Positions 50,868 through 60,412 of a DNA stretch of 64,000 nucleotides are shown here, piece by piece (the first letter of the stretch is position 1; every line of letters begins with the position of its first letter). The DNA comes from Sphingomonadaceae bacterium 3R27C6. GTDB taxonomy: Bacteria; Pseudomonadota; Alphaproteobacteria; Sphingomonadales; Sphingomonadaceae. The stretch covers positions 186,001 to 250,000 of the forward strand of contig SCNS01000001.1 in the NCBI GenBank assembly GCA_005503215.1, given 5' to 3'. Both the position numbers and the translations under genes were made by a program. The notes under the pieces were generated by a model. That model was not told the origin of the DNA and did not search any database. It saw only the letters and a list, made by a program, of their open reading frames with translations.

Positions 50868-50874
50868 TGCCCTG

Positions 50875-51423
50875 TCAATCGTTCGAGCTGCCCTTGAGCA
50901 TCCGGGCGAGCACGAAGCCGATCACCGTGGCGGCGCCGACGGCGATCGCCGGATTCTTCTTGACCATGTCGCGCGTCGAGGCGGCGAGCTCGTCGAGATC
51001 CTTTTTGTCGAGCGTCGTGGCAAGGCCGGCAACGGTGGTCGCGGCCGAGCGGGCATAGTCGCCATATTGTTTGCCGAACTTGGTGTCGACGGTGCCCGCG
51101 CTGTCTTCGAGCAGCTTGGCGAGGCTGCCGACGGCTTCGGCGGCCTTGTCCTTGCCCTTGTTCGCGGCATCGCGCGCCTTGGTCGAAGCCTGATTCTTCA
51201 GCGTCGTCGCTTCCTGCTTCAACGAGGCGGCTTTCTTGGAAGCTTCGGATTTGATGGTGTCGCGCGTCGCGGCGATCTGGTCGCGGATCGGGTGATCCTT
51301 GGCGTTCGCCTTTTTGGCGGCCGGCTTGCGCGCGGGCGCGGCCTTGGTGGCGGCGGCCTTCACGGGCGCCTTGGGACGGGGAGCGGCAACTTTCTTCGTC
51401 GCGGGAGTAGCGGCTTTGGCCAT
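50875..51423 (-). CDS. Histone-H1-like, DUF883-type membrane-linked protein
   Basis: A 182-residue protein. A Lys/Ala/Pro-rich H1-like N-terminus (residues ~1-45) is followed by long amphipathic helices and a C-terminal hydrophobic segment (PAIAVGAATVIGFVLARML) near the end. The helical part with KKNPAIAVG resembles DUF883/ElaB proteins. The ATG at 51423 has GAGGA upstream. It heads the leftward cluster of small envelope proteins. Confidence 0.7.
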   Translation of the reverse strand: MAKAATPATKKVAAPRPKAPVKAAATKAAPARKPAAKKANAKDHPIRDQIAATRDTIKSEASKKAASLKQEATTLKNQASTKARDAANKGKDKAAEAVGSLAKLLEDSAGTVDTKFGKQYGDYARSAATTVAGLATTLDKKDLDELAASTRDMVKKNPAIAVGAATVIGFVLARMLKGSSND

Positions 51424-51555
51424 CGGCTTTGTCCTCTTCTTCTTATACGGGCGCCGCATCAGCGGGCGTCCCCTTTTGGTCCTGCCTCAATATATAGCAA
51501 GGCGAGGCCAATGGTTCCATCCCTCCGCAAAATTCCTATGCAGCGGTTGCACTAA

Positions 51556-52902
<1,347 letters not shown>

Positions 52903-53027
52903 CCGATTGGTCCCGAATATCTTCTGCCTTTGAGAAGGATGGTTCGCTCCGGGATATCTATATCTTGGACACGTCGCTTGCCGAGTAGGAAAAGATATGG
53001 GGGTTTCTGCTGGAGCGGCGAGCGAGC

Positions 53028-53360
53028 TTGACGTTGCAAGTCGGCGGCGAACAGGTCTCGTTGCCAAATCATGCCGAGCCGATATTCGCCGCCCGTGATC
53101 GCGGCGACACCGCGACATTGTCGTGTCGGCTTGGCGACGTCACATTGAACTGCCACTTTTTTATAAGGGAAGAGGTGGAGTTTGATGTCGATCCTGGAGA
53201 CGTCCGGGATGCCGGTGACGCAAATCATCTTGCACGGTTCATGGTTGGGTTGTGCGAAGCGACCGGCAGGGAGGTCCTGCTGACGGCCGAAAACAATCGC
53301 GACGGGGTTATCGCGAAGGTTGAACCGGGCGATGGAGCCGTGCGCTGGCAGCCATCTTGA
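53028..53360 (+). CDS. Small hypothetical protein, start uncertain
   Basis: A 110-residue frame starting at a TTG with no convincing ribosome site. The product is acidic with beta-type strands (ATLSCRLGDVTLNCHFFI) and no recognised domain. The frame stays open upstream to 52989 without an ATG. A good AGGAAAAG-ATG (52997) lies in another frame, so a frameshift or sequencing slip could have broken the 5' end. It is not conserved in any arrangement I know. Confidence 0.4.
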   Translation: MTLQVGGEQVSLPNHAEPIFAARDRGDTATLSCRLGDVTLNCHFFIREEVEFDVDPGDVRDAGDANHLARFMVGLCEATGREVLLTAENNRDGVIAKVEPGDGAVRWQPS

Positions 53361-53430
53361 TGCGATGAACTGTTGAAAACCGGCGCCTGACGCCTTGACG
53401 CCGCGAATCAACTCTGATTCAAGGGCCGGA

Positions 53431-53757
53431 ATGACGCAGCGCCACAAATTCCGCAAATCGATGCACCGGGCCGCCGGTCCCGCCATCGCGGTGATGGTGG
53501 TGCTGGCGATGATCGGCTATATCATTTTCGGCCCGACCGGCCTCTACGCCTGGGGCGATTATGGCCAGTCGGTCGAAAAGCAGCGCGTGATCCTGAGCGA
53601 GCTGACCAAGAGGCAGACCGAGCTGCAGAACCGCGTCAACCTGCTCGACCGGCGCCGCGTCGATCCCGATCTCGCCGAGGAATATGTCCGCGAGAAGCTC
53701 GGCGCCTATCACCCAGACGAGGTGATCATTCCGATGGAACCCGAAGCGAAACGCTGA
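53431..53757 (+). CDS. ftsB: Septum formation initiator FtsB/DivIC family
   Basis: A 108-residue bitopic membrane protein. A cytoplasmic basic N-terminus and one membrane helix (AIAVMVVLAMIGYIIFG) precede a periplasmic coiled coil (QRVILSELTKRQTELQNRVNLL). The YVREKLGAYHPDEVIIP end is typical of alphaproteobacterial FtsB. It forms the FtsBLQ division complex. The eno-ftsB-pdhA order is common in this group. Confidence 0.86.
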   Translation: MTQRHKFRKSMHRAAGPAIAVMVVLAMIGYIIFGPTGLYAWGDYGQSVEKQRVILSELTKRQTELQNRVNLLDRRRVDPDLAEEYVREKLGAYHPDEVIIPMEPEAKR

Positions 53758-53896
53758 GCTTTCGCTGCGGCATCGCTGCACTTTTGCTGCATACGTAAGT
53801 TGGCATAGCGCCCGCCCATGGTGGGCGTTGCCAAGTGCCGCGCGGCTCTCCTATAGGGAGCGCTTGCCGTAACGGCTAACTGCAAAGGAACCCGCC

Positions 53897-54967
53897 TTGG
53901 CCAAAGCACCCGCGCGCACCTCCCCCGCGCCAAAAAAGACTGCATCCACTCCGGCCGCCGCGAGCAATCGCGAGCAACCGCGCGATCCCGTTCCCTATGA
54001 CGCGACGCCCGAAGAGCTGGAAAAATTCTATCGCGAGATGCTGCTCATCCGCCGCTTCGAGGAAAAGGCGGGGCAGCTTTACGGTCTCGGCCTGATCGGC
54101 GGCTTCTGCCATCTCTATATCGGCCAGGAAGCCGTCGCGGTCGGCCTGCAGTCGGCGCTCGACGGCGACAAGGACAGCGTGATCACGGGCTACCGCGATC
54201 ATGGCCACATGCTCGCCTACGGCATCGACCCCAAGGTCATCATGGCCGAACTGACGGGACGCCAGGCCGGCATCTCGAAGGGCAAGGGCGGCTCGATGCA
54301 CATGTTCAGCGTCGAGCATAAATTCTACGGCGGCCACGGTATCGTCGGCGCGCAGGTGTCGCTCGGCACCGGGCTGGCTTTCGCGCACAAATATCGCGGC
54401 GACGGCGGGGTGGCGATGGCCTATTTCGGCGACGGCGCGTCGAACCAGGGCCAGGTCTACGAAAGCTTCAACATGGCCGAGCTGTGGAAGCTGCCGATCA
54501 TCTTCGTGATCGAGAACAATCAATATGCGATGGGCACGTCGGTCAACCGCTCGTCGGCCGAGGACCAGCTGTATCGCCGCGGCGAAAGCTTCCGCATCCC
54601 CGGCATGCAGGTCGACGGCATGGACGTGCTCGCGGTGCGCGGCGCGGCCGAAGCGGCGCTCGAATGGGTGCGTGCGGGCAAAGGTCCGGTGTTGATGGAG
54701 CTCAAGACCTATCGCTATCGCGGTCACTCGATGTCCGACCCCGCCAAATATCGCAGCCGCGAGGAAGTGCAGGCGGTGCGCGACAAGAGCGATTCGATCG
54801 AACATCTGAAGAAGCTGATGACCGATGCGGGCATCACCGAAGACAAGTTCAAGGAAATCGACAAGGAAATCCGCGCGATCGTGGCCGAGTCCGCCGACTT
54901 TGCGGAAAGCGCCCCCGAACCCGAACTTCATGAACTGTATACCGACGTGCTGGTGGAGCAATATTGA
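53897..54967 (+). CDS. pdhA: Pyruvate dehydrogenase E1 component, alpha subunit
   Basis: A 356-residue E1-alpha. The thiamine-diphosphate motif is [17 protein letters not shown] (its NN partner is in [11 protein letters not shown]). The phosphorylation-loop segment [15 protein letters not shown] is also present. The start is TTG at 53897 with AAAGGAA upstream. The N-terminus (residues 1-30) is Ala/Pro/Lys-rich. It pairs with E1-beta downstream (1 bp gap) to decarboxylate pyruvate. Confidence 0.97.
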   Translation: MAKAPARTSPAPKKTASTPAAASNREQPRDPVPYDATPEELEKFYREMLLIRRFEEKAGQLYGLGLIGGFCHLYIGQEAVAVGLQSALDGDKDSVITGYRDHGHMLAYGIDPKVIMAELTGRQAGISKGKGGSMHMFSVEHKFYGGHGIVGAQVSLGTGLAFAHKYRGDGGVAMAYFGDGASNQGQVYESFNMAELWKLPIIFVIENNQYAMGTSVNRSSAEDQLYRRGESFRIPGMQVDGMDVLAVRGAAEAALEWVRAGKGPVLMELKTYRYRGHSMSDPAKYRSREEVQAVRDKSDSIEHLKKLMTDAGITEDKFKEIDKEIRAIVAESADFAESAPEPELHELYTDVLVEQY

Positions 54968-54968
54968 G

Positions 54969-56354
54969 ATGGCCATCGAATTGAAAATGCCGGCACTGTC
55001 GCCGACGATGGAAGAGGGCACGCTCGCCAAGTGGCTCGTCAAGGAAGGCGACACGGTGAAGTCGGGCGACATTCTCGCCGAGATTGAAACCGACAAGGCG
55101 ACGATGGAATTCGAAGCGATTGACGAGGGCACGATCGGTCAGATCCTCGTTGCCGAGGGCACCGACAATGTGAAGGTCGGCACCGTGATTGCGACGATCA
55201 CGGGCGAGGGCGAGGAAGCGGCCGCTCCGGCGCCTGCCGCCGCACCGGCTGCTGCACCCGAGCCGAAGGCCGAAGCCCCGGCGCCCGCTCCGGCGCCCGC
55301 TGCCGCTCCGGTTGCGGCTCCCGCCGCCGCCGAACGCGCATCGGACCCCGCGATCCCCGAGGGCACCGCGATGGTCCGCCTGACGGTCCGCGAAGCTTTG
55401 CGCGACGCGATGGCCGAGGAAATGCGGGGAGACGACCGCGTCTTCGTGATGGGCGAGGAAGTCGCCGAATATCAGGGCGCGTACAAGGTCACGCAGGGGC
55501 TGCTCGAGGAATTCGGCGCGCAGCGCGTCGTCGATACTCCGATCACCGAATATGGTTTCGCCGGCCTTGGCGCGGGTGCCGCGATGGGCGGGCTGCGGCC
55601 GATCATCGAGTTTATGACCTTCAACTTCGCGATGCAGGCGATCGACCACATCATCAACTCGGCGGCGAAGACCAACTATATGTCGGGCGGGCAGATGCGC
55701 TGCCCGATCGTGTTCCGCGGTCCGAACGGCGCCGCGGCGCGCGTCGGCGCGCAGCACAGCCAGAATTTCGCGCCCTGGTATGCCAGCGTCCCCGGCCTGA
55801 TCGTGATCGCGCCCTATGACGCCGCCGATGCCAAGGGGCTGCTGAAGGCTGCGATCCGCACCGAAGACCCTGTCGTTTTCCTCGAAAACGAACTGCTCTA
55901 CGGTCGCAGCTTCGACGTGCCCGAAGTCGACGATTTCGTCCTGCCGATCGGCAAGGCGCGGATCATGCGTCAGGGCAGCGATGTCACTATCGTCAGCTAT
56001 TCAATCGGGGTCGGGCTCGCGCTCGAAGCCGCCGACGAGCTGGCGGGCGAGGGCATCGACGCCGAGGTCATTGATCTCCGCACGATCCGTCCGCTCGACA
56101 TCGCGACGGTGCTCGCCAGCCTCAAGAAGACGAACCACCTCGTCATCGTCGAGGAAGGCTGGCCGGTCTGCTCGATCGCCAGCGAACTCGCGATGGTCGC
56201 GATGGAGCATGGCTTCGACGACCTCGATGCGCCCGTCATGCGCGTGTGCAACGAGGATGTGCCGCTGCCCTATGCGCACAATCTCGAAAAGGCCGCGCTG
56301 ATCGATACGCCGCGCGTCGTCGCAGCGGTGAAGGCGGTCCGCAATCGCGCCTGA
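54969..56354 (+). CDS. pdhB: Pyruvate dehydrogenase E1 component, beta subunit, with lipoyl domain
   Basis: A 461-residue protein. Residues ~1-80 form a lipoyl domain with the lipoylated lysine in [11 protein letters not shown]. An Ala/Pro linker (~81-130) follows, and then the E1-beta transketolase-type domain. An E1-beta with its own lipoyl domain is known in several alphaproteobacteria but not most bacteria. It follows pdhA after 1 bp. The E2 and E3 genes are not in the window. Confidence 0.96.
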   Translation: MAIELKMPALSPTMEEGTLAKWLVKEGDTVKSGDILAEIETDKATMEFEAIDEGTIGQILVAEGTDNVKVGTVIATITGEGEEAAAPAPAAAPAAAPEPKAEAPAPAPAPAAAPVAAPAAAERASDPAIPEGTAMVRLTVREALRDAMAEEMRGDDRVFVMGEEVAEYQGAYKVTQGLLEEFGAQRVVDTPITEYGFAGLGAGAAMGGLRPIIEFMTFNFAMQAIDHIINSAAKTNYMSGGQMRCPIVFRGPNGAAARVGAQHSQNFAPWYASVPGLIVIAPYDAADAKGLLKAAIRTEDPVVFLENELLYGRSFDVPEVDDFVLPIGKARIMRQGSDVTIVSYSIGVGLALEAADELAGEGIDAEVIDLRTIRPLDIATVLASLKKTNHLVIVEEGWPVCSIASELAMVAMEHGFDDLDAPVMRVCNEDVPLPYAHNLEKAALIDTPRVVAAVKAVRNRA

Positions 56355-56382
56355 CGACCCGCAGACGGCCTTCTACCCCGAT

Positions 56383-56982
56383 ATGCGCGATCCGCGCGTG
56401 CTGGTCTCCGTACCGCACGCGCGGCGCGCGGCGCTGTCGGCGCTGTGGGGATTGGCCGCACGGCTGACCAAGCTGTTGCTCGATGCGCGCGAGCCGCTGA
56501 TTGGGCAGATCAAGCTCGCCTGGTGGCGCGACATGGCGGGGCTGATTGCGAGCGATCCGGACGCCTTGCCAAAGGGTGAGCCGCTGCTCGCTGAGCTTCA
56601 GGCGACGTGGGCGGGGCAGGGTGGTCTCGACGCGCTCGTCGACGCCGCCGAAGCGATGCTGCTTGCCGAGAGCGATGACGACCGGCGCGCGGCCTCCGAA
56701 GGCTTTGGCGGGCACCTCTTTGCGCTGTCTGGGGGCGGCGAAGCTGGCGGAAAGCGGTGGGGTCTGGTCTGGGGCGCGGGTGTCGAGGAAGGTGAGGCCG
56801 AAGCCCGCGATCTGCTCGGTCAGGCGAAGGCGTCGGGTGCGCCGTCGCGCAGGATTTTTGGCCGAAACCGGTCGCTTCTGATGCTCGATCGCTGGGCCGG
56901 CATGATCGCGAGCCATGATGGCGAGCGGCATTTGCGTAGCGAGGGAATGCTCCTGCTGCGCCTCGGCCTGTTCGGCCGTTGA
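56383..56982 (+). CDS. Short squalene/phytoene-synthase-like protein
   Basis: A 199-residue protein with one family-like segment, LIGQIKLAWWRDM, seen in squalene/phytoene synthases and NDUFAF6-like proteins. It is shorter than functional synthases (~280) and I see no DxxxD motif, so it is probably not a prenyl synthase. An NDUFAF6-type complex I assembly role is possible. The gene lies 28 bp after pdhB. Confidence 0.6.
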   Translation: MRDPRVLVSVPHARRAALSALWGLAARLTKLLLDAREPLIGQIKLAWWRDMAGLIASDPDALPKGEPLLAELQATWAGQGGLDALVDAAEAMLLAESDDDRRAASEGFGGHLFALSGGGEAGGKRWGLVWGAGVEEGEAEARDLLGQAKASGAPSRRIFGRNRSLLMLDRWAGMIASHDGERHLRSEGMLLLRLGLFGR

Positions 56983-57065
56983 CGATAAAAATGCGCCGGG
57001 GGTGGAAATGCCGCGCCCGAACATCTATCTTGTGCGGTACAAAATAGGGTCGCAGGGGACATTAT

Positions 57066-57782
57066 ATGTTCAACGGGCTGGTCGCCTATCTCGATTCGAT
57101 CAAGGCGCGCGATCCGGCGCCGCGGTCGCGCTGGGAAATTCTACTCTATCCGGGTCTTGTGGCGGTGGGCATGCACCGCATCGCGCATTGGCTTTTCGAG
57201 GCGCGGCTTTTCTTCCTCGCGCGCTTCGTCAATCACCTGTCGCGCTTCCTGACCGCGGTCGACATCCACCCGGGTGCGACGATCGGCCGCCACTTGTTCA
57301 TCGATCATGGCTTTGGCGTCGTGATCGGCGAGACCGCCGAGATCGGCGATAATGTCTCGATCTATCAGGGCGTGACGCTGGGCGGCACCGATCCCGCGAA
57401 CGGCATCGGCGGCAAGCGCCATCCGACGCTCGCCGATGATGTGATCGTCGGATCAGGCGCGCAGATTCTTGGCCCCGTCACCGTCAACGCGCGCGCGCGC
57501 GTCGGTGCCAATGCGGTGGTCACCAAGGACGTGCCCGAAGGCGCGGTGATGGTCGGCATCCCGGCGCGTTCGACCCTGCTCGACGCGACCGAATATGCTC
57601 GCGAGTTCGTGCCCTATGGCACCCCGTGCAGCGAGACTTTCGACCCCGCGACACAGAAGGTCGAACTGCTGCAATGCCAGCTCGACCTGATGCAAAAGCA
57701 GTTGAAGGCCCTGCTCGACGAACGCGATCTCGCGGCCGAGGATGAAGCGCCGCGGCGCAAAGGGAGCCGGACCGGCGCCTGA
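57066..57782 (+). CDS. cysE: Serine O-acetyltransferase
   Basis: A 238-residue acetyltransferase with the N-terminal helical region (ALFEARLF-type) and a left-handed beta-helix of hexapeptide repeats (HPGATIGRHLFIDHG, VVIGETAEIGDNVSIYQGV). The catalytic histidines are in DIHPGATIG and IDHGFG. It makes O-acetylserine, the precursor of cysteine. The length fits the SrpH/CysE short class. It overlaps the DUF2794 gene by one base (TGATG). Confidence 0.93.
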   Translation: MFNGLVAYLDSIKARDPAPRSRWEILLYPGLVAVGMHRIAHWLFEARLFFLARFVNHLSRFLTAVDIHPGATIGRHLFIDHGFGVVIGETAEIGDNVSIYQGVTLGGTDPANGIGGKRHPTLADDVIVGSGAQILGPVTVNARARVGANAVVTKDVPEGAVMVGIPARSTLLDATEYAREFVPYGTPCSETFDPATQKVELLQCQLDLMQKQLKALLDERDLAAEDEAPRRKGSRTGA

Positions 57783-58129
57783 TGGGGACCGTGACGCCCT
57801 TGCCGTTCGCGACCAGGGCGGTTCCGCAGCAGACCGGTTTCGAGCGTCCCGAACTCATGCGCATCCTCGACCTTTACGGCCGGATGGTCGCGGCGGGGCA
57901 TTGGCGCGACTATGCGATGGATTTCCACCGCGACGCCGCGATCTTCTCAGCCTTTCGCCGCGCCGCCGAGCGCCCCGAATATCGCATAGAAAAACGCCCC
58001 GCCTTGCGGAGCCGGCAGGGCATGTGGGCCCTTGTATCCGAAGCCGGGGCGATTTTGAAGCGCGGGGACGAGCTTTCGAACGTGCTCGCCCCCGTCGAAC
58101 GCAAGCTTATGAAGCTGGTATCGGACTGA
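57782..58129 (+). CDS. DUF2794-family protein
   Basis: A 115-residue cytoplasmic protein: GFERPELMRILDLYGRMVAAG, DYAMDFHRDAAIFSAFRR and EYRIEKRPALRSRQGMWALVSE match the alphaproteobacterial DUF2794 family (each shown in part). The function is unknown. It is coupled to cysE by TGATG. Its end overlaps the end of the convergent membrane protein gene by 23 bp. Confidence 0.85.
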   Translation: MGTVTPLPFATRAVPQQTGFERPELMRILDLYGRMVAAGHWRDYAMDFHRDAAIFSAFRRAAERPEYRIEKRPALRSRQGMWALVSEAGAILKRGDELSNVLAPVERKLMKLVSD

Positions 58130-59180
58130 CCGTCCGGGTCGTCGCGGGCAGCTGGTTCGCGAGATTGTCGGGCAGGAAGCCGACCACCACCGCGCGGGCA
58201 TTTTGCCAGAAGGCCGAGAGCAGCAGCAGCGCCGACCCGATCACGAAGGCCGTCAGCGCGACATTGAGTTCGACCGCGCCAAAGGTGTTGAACAGCTGCG
58301 TCATCGCGAACAGCACATAGGCGAGTGCCGAGACGAGCAGCGCGCGGCGATCGATCGCGAGCGCGATCAGCCCGAACAGGATATAGACGCCGATCACCAT
58401 CACCGCCGCGGCGCTGCCGATGTCGTCGCCGCGCGTGACGCCGAGCAGGTGGAAGATCGGATGCGCGATCATCGGCGCGGCGAGCAGGTGGAGCCAGAAG
58501 GCGACGTCGCTGCGGCGCGTCTGGCGCACCCGGTCGCTGCGGTCCCACCACATCGCGAGCGCGAAGACGCCGAGCCCGGCGATCAGGACCAGCGCCATCG
58601 GCAGCGTGCCGTCGGGGCTGGGCATTCCAGTGATGGCAAGGACGAGCGCGACTGCGGTGGCGGCGAGCGCGGCGGTTCCGGCGGCGACGGTGATCGGCAC
58701 CATGAATCGCTTCCAGTGGAACCAGGTCGCCCCGGCGGTGACCAGCGCCATCGATCCGATCAGGATCGCGCCGGTCGTTTCGCCGACATCATTGCCGAAA
58801 ATGGATTCGCCATGCTTGACGAGGACGCCGACCATCGTCGCAAACACGCCGCCCGCAAAGGCGAGGACGAGCACGATGCTGGGCAATGCCATGCGGCGCT
58901 TGCGCGTGAAATATTCGGCGAGGAACCACGCCGAGCCGGCGACGAACGCGCCGCCGAGCGCGGGATGGATCGAGGCGCCGATCCAGCCGACCGCGACGAG
59001 CAGGATCACCGCCGCGATGCTGACGAAAATATCGTTGAAGCCGGTGATAAGGCGGAATGATTCCTCATCCGCTCCGGGGGCGGCGCGCACCGATGCGATA
59101 TGCGACCGGAAAGCCAGCGCGGCCTCCGGCGTCAGTACCTTTGCATCGACCGCAGCTTGCAGGTCGGTTTCACTATACAT
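58107..59180 (-). CDS. Polytopic membrane protein (DUF2157-like)
   Basis: A 357-residue protein. A soluble N-terminal helix (MYSETDLQAAVDAKVLTPE) is followed by about ten hydrophobic segments. The N-terminal pattern and all-helical membrane part resemble DUF2157-type proteins; the match is loose. The stop lies inside the DUF2794 gene's 3' end (convergent overlap). The role is unknown. Confidence 0.7.
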   Translation of the reverse strand: MYSETDLQAAVDAKVLTPEAALAFRSHIASVRAAPGADEESFRLITGFNDIFVSIAAVILLVAVGWIGASIHPALGGAFVAGSAWFLAEYFTRKRRMALPSIVLVLAFAGGVFATMVGVLVKHGESIFGNDVGETTGAILIGSMALVTAGATWFHWKRFMVPITVAAGTAALAATAVALVLAITGMPSPDGTLPMALVLIAGLGVFALAMWWDRSDRVRQTRRSDVAFWLHLLAAPMIAHPIFHLLGVTRGDDIGSAAAVMVIGVYILFGLIALAIDRRALLVSALAYVLFAMTQLFNTFGAVELNVALTAFVIGSALLLLSAFWQNARAVVVGFLPDNLANQLPATTRTVSPIPAS

Positions 59181-59263
59181 CGGGGTCGTCCTTCTGTCCG
59201 ATCCCCTTGCCCCGCGATGTTTATGGCATGGGCGTATTAGTGTGTCAATACAGCGTGACGCTC

Positions 59264-59296
59264 GATCCTCCCCATCGCTCCGCGACAGGGAGGATC
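59264..59296. repeat. Palindromic element, copy 2
   Basis: Arms GATCCTCCC and GGGAGGATC with inner TCGC-TCC-GCGA. It is the same layout as the element at 32395-32425. It lies just downstream of the SDR gene on its strand, so it may stop that transcript. Confidence 0.6.
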
Positions 59297-59306
59297 AATC
59301 AAAGCT

Positions 59307-60209
59307 TCAGCCCAGCGCCATCAACGCTTTCATCACGTTCATCGACTGTTCGCTGCCCGACTGCGGGACGATTTCGCCATTGCGGTCGATGATCTTCTCC
59401 CACGCCGCGGCGACGCCCTCGGGGGTGCGCTCGCCCTCGGGGAGCGCGACGCCGGGGGTCATCGTGACATAAGCGGCGTGGAACGCGCCCGCGCCCGCGC
59501 CGACGATCATGTTGGTCGGGGCGTCTTCGCTGACCAGATAGAGCGCCGCCGGAACGACATTCTCCGGCGTGAACTTCTCGAACAGTTCGGCGGGGAAGAT
59601 GTCCTCGGTCATGCGCGTGCCGGCGACCGGGGCGATCGTGTTGCAGCGGATGTTATATTTCGCGCCCTCGAGGTGGAGCGTCTTGGTCAGGCCCGCGAGC
59701 CCCAGCTTCGCCGCGCCATAATTGGCCTGGCCGAAATTGCCGTAGAGACCAGTCGATGATGCGGTCATCAGGATGCGGCCATAGGCCTGTTCGCGCATCA
59801 GGTCCCAGCACGCCTTGGTGACGTTGGCGCTGCCGCTGACATGCACCTTCAGCACCAGGTCGAAATCGGCGGGCTCCATCTTGGCAAAGCTCTTGTCGCG
59901 CAGGATGCCGGCATTGTTGATCAGGACGTGGACACCGCCCCATTCTTCCTTCGCACGTGCGACCATTTCGACCATCTGGTCATATTCGGTGACGCTGCCG
60001 CCGTTCGAGATCGCGGTGCCGCCCGCGGCGCGGATTTCCTCGACCACCTGCAGCGCCGCATCCGAATGGCCGGTGCCGTCGCGCGATCCGCCGAGGTCGT
60101 TGACGACCACCTTTGCGCCGCGCCGCGCCAATTCGAGCGCATAGGCGCGGCCAAGGCCGCCGCCGGCGCCGGTGACAATAGCAACGCGGCCGTCAAATTT
60201 GATCGTCAT
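59307..60209 (-). CDS. Short-chain dehydrogenase, (3R)-hydroxyacyl-CoA dehydrogenase-like
   Basis: A 300-residue SDR. The NAD(P) motif is TGAGGGLGR, the NNAG motif LINNAGIL, and the active site S-x-Y-x3-K (SSTGLYGNFGQANYGAAK). Segments VVNDLGGSRDG and ALELARRGAKVV are typical of the D-hydroxyacyl-CoA dehydrogenase half of peroxisomal multifunctional enzyme-type proteins. It oxidises 3-hydroxyacyl-CoA or a similar alcohol. The ATG at 60209 starts the conserved domain. It is divergent from the porin gene. Confidence 0.9.
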   Translation of the reverse strand: MTIKFDGRVAIVTGAGGGLGRAYALELARRGAKVVVNDLGGSRDGTGHSDAALQVVEEIRAAGGTAISNGGSVTEYDQMVEMVARAKEEWGGVHVLINNAGILRDKSFAKMEPADFDLVLKVHVSGSANVTKACWDLMREQAYGRILMTASSTGLYGNFGQANYGAAKLGLAGLTKTLHLEGAKYNIRCNTIAPVAGTRMTEDIFPAELFEKFTPENVVPAALYLVSEDAPTNMIVGAGAGAFHAAYVTMTPGVALPEGERTPEGVAAAWEKIIDRNGEIVPQSGSEQSMNVMKALMALG

Positions 60210-60326
60210 GATGGTCTCCCGGATAGGGCGGCCTCCCCGAAGAAAGGTTGCCCGAAAAAACTGGAACGTCCTTAGCCGTTCGCGCCTTGCTGGCAAGGGG
60301 GTGAAAAAATGACGGATGAAACAAAA

Positions 60327-60366
60327 ATGTCACGCAAATGACGTGCATATGTCACGCAAGCGTCAT
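60327..60366 (+). promoter_or_regulatory. Pho box upstream of the porin gene
   Basis: Four 7-bp half sites repeat every 11 bp: ATGTCAC, ATGACGT, ATGTCAC and GCGTCAT, with GCAA, GCAT and GCAA between. This matches the PhoB direct-repeat layout; the last pair is the best match. It ends ~47 bp upstream of the porin start. PhoB itself is coded at the window's right end. Confidence 0.6.
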
Positions 60367-60412
60367 AGCAGCGCCCCGAGCTTGTAACCTTTCGCAACGG
60401 AGCAAATCCCTC

